Positions 31,341 to 37,528 of a stretch of DNA of 37,528 bases are shown here, one piece after another. Each line of letters begins with the position of its first letter. Within the stretch, counting starts at the first letter, position 1. The stretch spans positions 1 to 37,528 of the forward strand of contig NZ_JACYXF010000063.1 of NCBI RefSeq assembly GCF_015352985.1, written 5' to 3'. The notes beneath the pieces were generated by a model that saw only the letters and a program-made list of their open reading frames with translations, made no database searches and was not told the origin of the DNA. The position numbers were made by a program, and so were the translations under genes. Source of the DNA: Noviherbaspirillum malthae. Lineage in GTDB: Bacteria > Pseudomonadota > Gammaproteobacteria > Burkholderiales > Burkholderiaceae_D.

Positions 31341-32792
31341 GGCGGATTCAACCGATCGTCGCAACACTAGATTGTTGACTAGATTTTAGGTACTCGTCCA
31401 GTGCTTCTGCTGGCGTCTTCCAACCAAGCGTTTTCCGGGGTCTGGAATTGAGTGTATTGGCAACGGCCTGGAGCTCTCGAGCGCTCCACCGAGATAAGTC
31501 GGTGCCCTTTGGAAAGTATTGCCTCAGGAGGCCGTTCGTGTTTTCGTTCGTTCCACGCTGCCATGGACTATGCGGGTCGGCGAAGAATACCTTCACCCCG
31601 GACTCAACCGTGAAGCGGGCATGATCAGACAGCTCTTTGCCGCGGTCCCAAGTTAATGACTGCCACAACTGGGCAGGCATGTCAGTCACGGTCTTCTTGA
31701 GCGCATTAGCCATCGTGACAGCGCCGTAGCCAGCCAGCGCAGGACCATTCTTCGTCCTGGGAATTAGCCCGTAGCCTTCCTCGCGAGGCAAGTGAACAAG
31801 CATGGTGAATCGGCTTGACCGCTCAACCAGCGTTCCAATCGCGGACCTGTTCAGGCCGATGATCAGATCACCCTCCCAATGCCCCGGCACAGCGCGATCC
31901 TGTACTTCTGCAGGCCGTTTAGAGATCATCACCTCCTCGCTAACGTGGGCCCATGCCTTGGCCTGTGCCCTGGCTCTGGGCACGCGCAACGCTCGCCCGG
32001 TGCGCAGACAGCTAACCAGCTCGCGTTTGAGTGCCCCTCGGCCCTGGATGTAGAGAGCCTGGTAGATGGCTTCATGAGAAATACGCATGGATTCGTCATC
32101 CGGAAAGTCGATCTGCAGTCGATTCGATACTTGTTCGGGTGACCAGCCATTGCCCCATTTGCGGTCACCGCGATGCGGCTTGTTTCTTCCTATGAAAGGC
32201 GCTGGCACAGGCCCAGAAATATTACGCCCTTTAGCGTCGCGAACCTTGCCCTCCAGACGGTCTTGCACATAGTGGTGTAACCGTGGATTAGTCGTCAATT
32301 TGCATGGCTTGGGTCTTTTGGCAACCAGTTCCGCCTTCCAATGCGCAACCGAAGCGCGATACTCTAGTCGACCACTACGAGTTGTAGCGTTGCGTCTCAG
32401 TTCTCGCGAGATCGTTGATGCACTGCGCCCGATTCGGCGAGCAATCTCTCGTACTCCGATGTCCTGGCATGAAAGTAGTCCAATCTCTTCTCGTTCGGCG
32501 AACGATAAGTATCTCCCCGATCTCGGGCTCAACATGGAAAGTGGCATGCCACCATTATGACGAAACCAGCGAGTTCCCACTGCTTGCGACACGCCAACCG
32601 CTTCCGCAGCCTTCTCACTGGTGATGCCTGTTGCGATCTGCTCCCAGAATCGCCGCTCGGTCTCACGCCGATGCGACGGCGCACCTGGTGAGCGCATCGG
32701 TCCTCGTCCTGTCAACTTCTGCATCCATCCCGCTGGTCGTCCCACAAACACCTCCTCGATTATAGGTGTTGCGACGACCGGTTGAATCCGCC
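31341..32792 (-). mobile_element. IS30-family insertion sequence
   Basis: The element is 1452 bp with long near-perfect terminal repeats: GGCGGATTCAACCG at 31341, then TCGTCGCAACAC, repeated in complement up to 32792. CTG stands at both sides (31338-31340 and 32793-32795) as a 3-bp target duplication; removing one copy plus the IS restores the IS3 frame GSQYASRAY. The transposase is intact. Confidence 0.88.
31348..32745 (-). CDS. IS30-family transposase
   Basis: A 465-residue transposase. An N-terminal HTH (ETERRFWEQIATGITSEKAA) is followed by the IS30 HTH (LSFAEREEIGLLSCQDIGVR, EIARRIGRSASTISRELRRN). The DDE residues are Asp in GHWEGDLIIGL, Asp in LTWDRGKELSDH and Glu in RGTNENTNGLLRQYFPKG. 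I take GTG 32745 as start, five bases after GAGGAGG; the GTG at 32751 overlaps that ribosome site. The C-terminus runs into the left terminal repeat (QQSSVATIG). Complete and probably active. Confidence 0.88.
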   Translation of the reverse strand: MGRPAGWMQKLTGRGPMRSPGAPSHRRETERRFWEQIATGITSEKAAEAVGVSQAVGTRWFRHNGGMPLSMLSPRSGRYLSFAEREEIGLLSCQDIGVREIARRIGRSASTISRELRRNATTRSGRLEYRASVAHWKAELVAKRPKPCKLTTNPRLHHYVQDRLEGKVRDAKGRNISGPVPAPFIGRNKPHRGDRKWGNGWSPEQVSNRLQIDFPDDESMRISHEAIYQALYIQGRGALKRELVSCLRTGRALRVPRARAQAKAWAHVSEEVMISKRPAEVQDRAVPGHWEGDLIIGLNRSAIGTLVERSSRFTMLVHLPREEGYGLIPRTKNGPALAGYGAVTMANALKKTVTDMPAQLWQSLTWDRGKELSDHARFTVESGVKVFFADPHSPWQRGTNENTNGLLRQYFPKGTDLSRWSARELQAVANTLNSRPRKTLGWKTPAEALDEYLKSSQQSSVATIG

Positions 32793-33400
32793 CTGACTGC
32801 CTTGATCGGAATGCAGGATCAGCCCTGGTGACGGCTTGCGTTGCCAGCAGGCGCTACGCAAAGCCTGGCACACCAGTTCGGCATTGATTCGCTCACTCAT
32901 CGACCAACCAACGATGCGTCGGCTTGCCAGATCCAGAATTGCCGCCAGATAGAGCCAACCTTCCGCAGTGGCAATGAACGTGATATCGCTCACCCATGCC
33001 TGGTTGGGAGACCAGCCGTCAAAGCGTCGCTGCAGCAGGTTCGGTGCTACTGGTAGCCGATGGTCGGAATCAGTGGTCACCCGGTAGGGCCGCTTGTAGA
33101 CCGGGCGCAGCCCCTGCCGCTGCAGGCTGCGCCGTACTCGTTCGCCGCCAATGCGCTTGCCTTGGGAGCGCAACTGGGCCACGATTCTGGGACGGCCATA
33201 GCTGCGGCGGCTTGTTTGGTAAATCGCCGCCACCTCGGCATCGAGCGCGGCATTGGCTTGCGCTCGTGGACTGGGAGGCCGATTTCTCCATTGGCAATAG
33301 CCGCTGCGCGACACGCCAAGAACCCGGCACAGCCGGCTAACACTGTACCCGTCGCGGTGGGCGTCAATAAAGGCATACTTCACCGCGACCCCTTCGCGAG
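32793..33400 (-). pseudogene. IS3-family orfB, N-terminal piece
   Basis: From GTG 33383: KYAFIDAHRDGYSVSRLCRV, GYCQWRNRPPSPRAQANAAL, YGRPRIVAQLRSQGKRIGGE, WVSDITFIATAEGWLYLAAI with the first catalytic Asp, and LILHSDQGSQ with the second. It then meets the IS30 insertion. Upstream, REGVAV in front of KYAF is the end of orfA, but the rest of orfA is missing because the 3' end of a group II intron stands at 33405. With pieces at 31257 and 26245 a nearly complete orfB can be rebuilt. Confidence 0.85.
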
Positions 33401-33439
33401 GTGAGTAGACCTGGGGAATTTCACCCCAAGCCTCTCCCA

Positions 33440-33473
33440 GAACCGGACGTGAGACTCTCGCCTCATACGGCTC
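33440..33473 (-). ncRNA. Group II intron domain V
   Basis: The 34 bases start GAGCCGTATGAGGCGAGAGT and close with CGTCCGGTTC; GAGCC pairs with GGTTC and the middle GAGGCGAGAGTCTC forms the upper stem. This matches the conserved catalytic hairpin of bacterial group II introns. It follows the maturase stop (33463) by a slight overlap with its last codons. Confidence 0.7.
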
Positions 33474-34142
33474 CCGTTACCCAATCGTCCCCAACAAGCC
33501 GCCAGTGGAAGAACCTCCATGGATCAGCTGCCTTCATCTTACGCAACCACGCTACACTACGTTGCTTGCGCCTCGCGAGCGTTTTGTATTTGCGCCGAGA
33601 CCAATGCTTTAGCTTGCCGTCGATATAACGAAACAAGCCATGCATCGCCACCTGATAGAAAGCCCCAAGTAGTTCCACCACCCCCGGATTGTCGGGTTAC
33701 ATTGCTCAGCAAGTTCAGCCAGCGTCGTCGTGGTACGGCGTGACCACTGCCACTCTCGCACCGTCGCGCGCGTCCGCTTGAGCGCTGCACTACTCACCGC
33801 CGGCAGGAAACTGGTAAATCGCCGGTTGTGCTTGCTCTGCGCCCCTCTGGGCCGAAACGTAAAACCCAGGAACGTAAACTGCACGTTCGGATGCTTGCCA
33901 GTACGATTACTGTCTTTGCAATACACAATCTTCGATTTCTCTGGATGCATCGTCAATCCGCAGGCTTCCAACCGTTCTGCGATCGCTCGCATAAGCAATT
34001 TAGCCTGTGCTTCGCTACGGCAGTGAACCACCGCATCGTCGGCATAGCGCGCAAATGGGCACCCGGGATACTTCCGCTTCACCCAAAGGTCAAATGCATA
34101 GTGCATGAACAGATTCATCAAGATAGGACTGACCACCCCGCC
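33463..34142 (-). pseudogene. Group II intron reverse transcriptase/maturase remnant
   Basis: From 34142 the frame reads GGVVSPILMNLFMHYAFDLW, then FARYADDAVVHCRSEAQAK with the YADD catalytic site, LTMHPEKSKIVYC, FTFLGFTFRPR and the maturase domain NPTIRGWWNYLG. At about 33672 one G is missing from a G run; the remainder AFYQVAMHGLFRYIDGKLKH and WSRRKYKTLARRKQR continues in another frame to 33463. The N-terminal fingers (RT blocks 0-4) are absent. Two independent lesions make it inactive. Confidence 0.82.
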
Positions 34143-35769
34143 AACAATAGTGCATATTTTCGGTGTTACCAGGACCATTTGTTGCAGGCGGTGCAATCCT
34201 GAAGACGATATTAACGTTCTCTTGGTCAATCTCGATGCGCTTTACCAACATCCGGATCAACTCACGTTGGGCCTCGAAGCCCATACTATCAATACCAGCG
34301 GTTACTTTGGCTGCAAAGTCCTCCAGCCGCCCAACAATTAATTGCAGTTCGTTCCATGAGATTGCTTGCTCTGCTAGCTGTGCAATTTGGCCATCCAATG
34401 CTTTTTGCCGCTCGCGCAATCGTGTTACGCGCATTTCGAATTCGTGCTTTTCGAGGTAGCCCTCGGCGTAGGCATCAATTACCCGAGTAATACCTTGCCG
34501 GCATTGCCGTAACTGGTCTTCAAGATGACGCTGTTGCGTATCCTCAGGGGGCTGTTCCAGTGCTTGGAGCCGGCGCTCATACTCTTGTGTTAGCCGATGC
34601 GGATCCATAAGCAAGCCTTTTACTTCGTGCCATACCGCCTGCTCCAGGCAGTCAGTTCTGACTTGACCATTATGGCATAAGCGCTGTCCACCAAATCGAT
34701 ATGCGTCACTGCCGATGCAGCGGTAGTACGCATAATGCCGCACATGGCCTTTTCTGCTGGCGCGGCTAAGTGGTTTGCCATAGTAGGCGTAACCGCATTG
34801 TTTGCATACCAGCAGTCCTTGCAATAAATACCGGGCCCCACGCCGTCTTGTCCGGTTCAGTGCCCGATTTTCCTGCAATTGTTCCTGTACCGCCGCAAAT
34901 AGGTCGCAATCAACCAATGCAGGTACAGCGATACTTTGCCATTGATCCGATGACAGTGTCTTGACGGTGCGACTCATCGGCAATCGCTGGTGTCGTTGTG
35001 GGCGTAGGCATGCGTGGAACGCCTCGTATCTGGTTTTGCCAAATGCTGCCTGCCCAGCATACGCTGGATTTTTTAATATACCCCAGACTGTGGTGCGATC
35101 CCACCACGTCTTGCCCCGGGCCGTTAGTATGTGCTGTTCCTCTAGTCGACGGCATACCTCACCAATTGTCGCGCGTTCATGTCCGACCCAGGCGAAGATC
35201 TGTCGCACTACCCGAGCATCTTCTTCCACGACCTCATAACGAGCGCAACCACCCCCATCGTGTACGCTGACATAGCGATAACCATAGGGTGCTCCCGAAA
35301 GTACGCTCACTTGCCCAGTTTGCGCTTTGTGACGCTTACCACGGCGGCTGCGCTCAAGAATCTTTGCACGTTCGTATTCGGCCATCATACCTTGCACCTG
35401 CAAGAGTAGTTCATCTTCGGGGGTCTTGCCGATACTGTGGTTAAGGAAGATCACCTCTACACCTGCACGCTGCAATTCATCGATCAGCAGGACCTGATAC
35501 GCATATTTGCGTGCCAGCCGATCCGGAGAATGAACATATAATCTATCGACCGCCCCTAATGCAGCCGCATCACGCAAACGCTCGAGTGCCGGCCGCATTA
35601 AGTTCGCACCACTCCAACCGTCATCAACGAATTCGCGGTCCGCGGTTGACACACACCCATCGATTTGCATTCGTTCACGTAGCACGGCTAATTGGCTGGC
35701 GATAGTTTGCGCATTGGCCTGCTGGTCTGAAGAGACACGCGCGTACAGAGCAGCCTGAATTGGTTTCAT
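34090..35769 (-). CDS. Large serine recombinase (second element)
   Basis: A 559-residue recombinase, unrelated in detail to the one at 27722. Ser13 in ALYARVSSDQQ is the likely nucleophile; VDDGWSGANLMRPALERL, VDRLYVHSPDRLARKYAYQ and MMAEYERAKILERSRRGK complete the resolvase domain. Next come the recombinase domain (WGILKNPAYAGQAAFG), a zinc ribbon (LLVCKQCGYAYYG) and a coiled coil to about 530. I use ATG 35769, nine bases after AGGAGG; the stop of the small ORF upstream overlaps it (TGATG). The last 15 or so residues after HYCWRG are read from the group II intron into which it inserted. All domains are present, so it may be active. Confidence 0.85.
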   Translation of the reverse strand: MKPIQAALYARVSSDQQANAQTIASQLAVLRERMQIDGCVSTADREFVDDGWSGANLMRPALERLRDAAALGAVDRLYVHSPDRLARKYAYQVLLIDELQRAGVEVIFLNHSIGKTPEDELLLQVQGMMAEYERAKILERSRRGKRHKAQTGQVSVLSGAPYGYRYVSVHDGGGCARYEVVEEDARVVRQIFAWVGHERATIGEVCRRLEEQHILTARGKTWWDRTTVWGILKNPAYAGQAAFGKTRYEAFHACLRPQRHQRLPMSRTVKTLSSDQWQSIAVPALVDCDLFAAVQEQLQENRALNRTRRRGARYLLQGLLVCKQCGYAYYGKPLSRASRKGHVRHYAYYRCIGSDAYRFGGQRLCHNGQVRTDCLEQAVWHEVKGLLMDPHRLTQEYERRLQALEQPPEDTQQRHLEDQLRQCRQGITRVIDAYAEGYLEKHEFEMRVTRLRERQKALDGQIAQLAEQAISWNELQLIVGRLEDFAAKVTAGIDSMGFEAQRELIRMLVKRIEIDQENVNIVFRIAPPATNGPGNTENMHYCWRGGQSYLDESVHALCI

Positions 35770-35948
35770 CACTTGGCCCTCCTGTAATTCCAGGTTGCTA
35801 GCCGCAAATCCTGCGTAGTAACCGCGGAACGCCAAATGCGAGGACGCCGGATGATTGGCACAACGCGAGCATAGGCGTCGATCAAAGGCTGCACGCCAAC
35901 TCGGCTTGGTTCAAAGCCGATTGTGACAATCAACTTGGGGCGACGCAT
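35769..35948 (-). CDS. 59-aa protein coupled to the recombinase
   Basis: A short frame, ATG 35948 with GGGAGG six bases ahead, encodes MRRPKLIVTIGFEPSRVGVQ, then PLIDAYARVVPIIRRPRIWR and a basic tail. Its TGA overlaps the recombinase ATG by one base, a classical coupling arrangement. The product is basic, with a beta-rich first half; no family is recognised. Coupling and the clean ribosome site make it likely real, perhaps an accessory or directionality factor, which is speculation. Confidence 0.6.
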   Translation of the reverse strand: MRRPKLIVTIGFEPSRVGVQPLIDAYARVVPIIRRPRIWRSAVTTQDLRLATWNYRRAK

Positions 35949-35985
35949 GATCGCCTCCCGCTCTTTACTGTAACCGACAGTTCTA

Positions 35986-37336
35986 CTAGTGGGTCATTTG
36001 GCAACTAGCTCGGCTTAAGTATTGTTGCAACTTGCTGGGCCGGCGTCGTATAGGATGCCGAGTAAAGGCTCCCGATCCGCCGAGGGCATGTTGGCGTTGG
36101 CGGTAGCGCATCCGGCGCGCATGCCGTTTGCCACCCCAATGGAATGGCGTAGGCGCCCGATTCCATCCATTGACCGTCGCTTCGAGCAACGCAATAATTT
36201 GCTTCGGGGTTTGCGCATACTGCCCGGCCAGCGCACGTCTAACAATAATGCGTTGCACTGACTCCGCCATATTTAGCCATGATCCACTTAACGGCGTAAA
36301 TAACGGCATCACTCCATGAGAGAACAACCATCCGATCAGGTCAGGTGTCCAATGCCCCCGGAGGTTGTCCCAAATCAGAAGCAGGCGTAATGTCGGAAGC
36401 ACCGGTGGCAACGTAATGCGGATCTCCAACCCTTGTTGCCACGATTCCCACGCGGCGTGAGTCACGTTCGCATCTGTGTTAGGGGAAGGTTGAGGCAATC
36501 CTTCCAGAATCGCGGCCAGTTCTTGCTGCAGCCAGGGATGAAGTACCGCATTGGTGGCATGGGTGGCGCCGCGTGCGCGTACCTCGCCACTGCCTGGACA
36601 GAACAAGGTCAATAGCTTGGCCGTACCGTTGCGTACGTACTCATGTGGCTGCTGTTTGGGTCGGCCCTGCTCAGCCCAGCTTTGCCCAGCATAAGGACGT
36701 GTTGAGTATGGACCGGCCTCATCTTCTGCCCAGACCGCCAAGCCTAATCGGGCTCCTTCACAATAGGCCCGCTCAATGAGATTTTTTTTTAGCTTCTGCA
36801 TCGGGATCGCAGACCGTCACAGTGCCGCTACAACGTACGCGTACCGCTTTACCAGTGTCACACCAACTGCGCGCCGCCACCCAGCGAAAGCCTGCCGCAT
36901 GCAATACCTGAGCAATGGTATAAGTGCTGACATTCGGTAGCCCATCGGGAGCACGGCGCAAAGCGTTACGCAGTGTCATCAAGGACCAGGTTGCCGTGCC
37001 ATCTTGTTGAGGGTCGGGTGTGCGTCTGGCCTCAGCCAGAATCCGTTCCCGCGCAGCGGTGTCATAAGTCGGTTTGGGGCCGCCCTTACCATGGGGTTCA
37101 AGCGCAGATAATCCATCCTGATTGAAGCGGGCTACCAACTTGCTGACCGCTTCGTCGGAACGCCGTCCGACTAGCGTGGCTGCATCAACATAGGTCTTGC
37201 CCTCGGCAACAGCCAACAACTCCCGGGCCCATGTCACCACATCAGCGCGCTCACTACGCGCATGAACCAATTGTTCCAAAACCTGCCGCTCTTCATCAGT
37301 CAGTGAGCGTAGTGGATGTTTCCGGACGCGACTCAT
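35986..37336 (-). CDS. IS630-family transposase in two frames
   Basis: The first frame (37336 to 36773) has the HTH part: LVHARSERADVVTWARELLA, TYVDAATLVGRRSDEAVSKL and LEPHGKGGPKPTY, ending DAEAKKKSH. The second (to 35986) has the catalytic part: GLAVWAEDEAGPYSTRPY with Asp, LRLLLIWDNLRGHWTPDL and FTPLSGSWLNMAESVQRII with Glu. They are joined at nine A on the coding strand (36782-36790). Loss of one A, or a +1 shift, gives AEAKKNLIERAY, the expected sequence. RNA polymerase slippage at such runs is known for some IS630 elements. ATG 37336 has GGAGG in front. Total about 443 residues. It could also be an inactivating one-base insertion. Confidence 0.78.
36782..36790 (-). promoter_or_regulatory. 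Nine-A slippage site in the IS630 transposase
   Basis: Zero frame: GCT AAA AAA AAA TCT CAT TGA. An mRNA with eight A reads GCT AAA AAA AAT CTC ATT GAG and continues into the DDE domain. The site lies exactly between the HTH part and the catalytic part. Transcript slippage is the simplest mechanism. Confidence 0.55.
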
Positions 37337-37401
37337 AGTGGCCTCCTACAGCAATCTTAGCGTTCGACCGTCTTATCCCGCTTTCGTTGCCAAATGACCC
37401 A

Positions 37402-37527
37402 CTAGTGTGGTGTCCCGCAAATAACTTTACAAAGTCGCTCAACTTTTTGCAGTATTGAGTCGGCGGTTGCAGTCCAGACGAACGGTCGCGAGTGGGCGTT
37501 GTACTGCTCAACAAAGCTGTCGATCTT
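37402..37527 (-). pseudogene. C-terminal end of another IS630-type transposase
   Basis: The minus strand from the window edge reads KIDSFVEQYNAHSRPFVWTA then TADSILQKVERLCKVICGTP-H and a TAG stop at 37402-37404. This is the usual C-terminus of a different IS630 subgroup (FVEHYN...PFxWTATADSI...). The N-terminal part lies outside the window, so it may be complete there. Its stop codon overlaps the TA target of the neighbouring IS. Confidence 0.7.
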
Positions 37528-37528
37528 G

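Larger units (their letters stand above)
33405..34142 (-). mobile_element. Group II intron, 3' half
   Basis: On the minus strand the order is maturase remnant, domain V, domain VI hairpin (GGGG - TGAAATT - CCCC) and a terminus reading AGGTCTAC just before IS3 sequence. CTAC is a plausible intron 3' end (group II introns end in AY). The 5' half, including the start of the reverse transcriptase, is missing: at 34142 the sequence changes to a serine-recombinase gene. Confidence 0.72.
35985..37406 (-). mobile_element. IS630-family element with 21-bp perfect ends
   Basis: Positions 35985-36005 (starting ACTAGTGGGTCATTTGG) and 37386-37406 are exact complements over 21 bases. Taking TA at 35987-35988 and 37403-37404 as target duplication, the element spans 35989-37402. 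It contains one transposase in two frames joined at a nine-A run. It separates the second recombinase element from the tail of another IS630 transposase. Confidence 0.88.

Noticed and set aside
1..37528. CRISPR arrays, tRNA and rRNA genes
   Set aside because: No regularly spaced short repeats, no tRNA-like cloverleaf with a recognisable T-loop and no rRNA segments were noticed on either strand; a covariance search was not possible.

Overview
The window reads as an accessory region of a betaproteobacterium, most likely Burkholderiales. The Bug/TctC-type solute-binding protein, the DUF2889 protein and the gene styles are typical of that order; this is inference from protein families, as there is no rRNA or tRNA here. 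Four blocks can be separated: a catabolic island (about 1.86-13.2 kb), a plasmid-type mobilisation module (13.4-17.6 kb), a surface-sugar/lipid A modification operon (19.1-24.8 kb), and a dense zone of mobile elements inserted into one another (24.8-37.5 kb). The left edge (0.7-1.5 kb) holds more transposase debris.

Catabolic island. An IclR-type regulator is divergent from a thiolase. On the minus strand it leads iclR - acyl-CoA dehydrogenase - acyl-CoA ligase - acyl-CoA dehydrogenase. On the plus strand run thiolase - FadB/FadJ-like hydratase/dehydrogenase - Bug binding protein - DUF2889 protein - alpha-methylacyl-CoA racemase (AMACR) type enzyme. Together they supply uptake, CoA activation, dehydrogenation, hydration/oxidation and thiolysis: a self-contained beta-oxidation route for an unidentified, possibly 2-methyl-branched, carboxylic acid. 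A perfect 8+5+8 inverted repeat between the divergent genes is a good candidate operator.

Mobilisation module. mobC, a relaxase and an LPD7-domain gene run leftward from a region with two perfect hairpins (candidate oriT). Small unknown genes run rightward behind two perfect palindromes. An ISAzo13-family element with a canonical A AAA AAG slippery site closes this module and supplies the stop codon of the last small gene.

Envelope operon. ugd, a DPM1/ArnC-like glycosyltransferase, a TVP38/DedA-type membrane protein, an ArnT-like glycosyltransferase and a UDP-glucuronate 4-epimerase follow with overlapping or near-overlapping ends. A coherent model is UDP-Glc to UDP-GlcA to UDP-GalA, transfer to a polyprenyl phosphate carrier, and periplasmic transfer to lipid A or another acceptor. 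The end of ugd is followed directly by an out-of-frame remnant of a different, E. coli-type ugd, a relic of a second gene.

Nested mobile elements. From 26.2 to 33.4 kb lies one IS3-family element on the minus strand, cut into three pieces. A serine-recombinase element of about 3.4 kb (DUF5372 - HTH protein - unknown ORF - large serine recombinase) sits in its orfB, and an IS30 element with CTG target duplications sits further upstream in the same orfB. The serine-recombinase element is itself interrupted by an IS5-family element flanked by TAGCTA; removing it restores the recombinase frame. The IS3 orfA end is replaced by the 3' end of a group II intron (domain V, domain VI and a maturase remnant). 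That intron is cut by a second serine-recombinase element, which abuts an IS630 element with perfect 21-bp terminal repeats next to the tail of yet another IS630-like transposase. No CRISPR array, rRNA or tRNA was seen.
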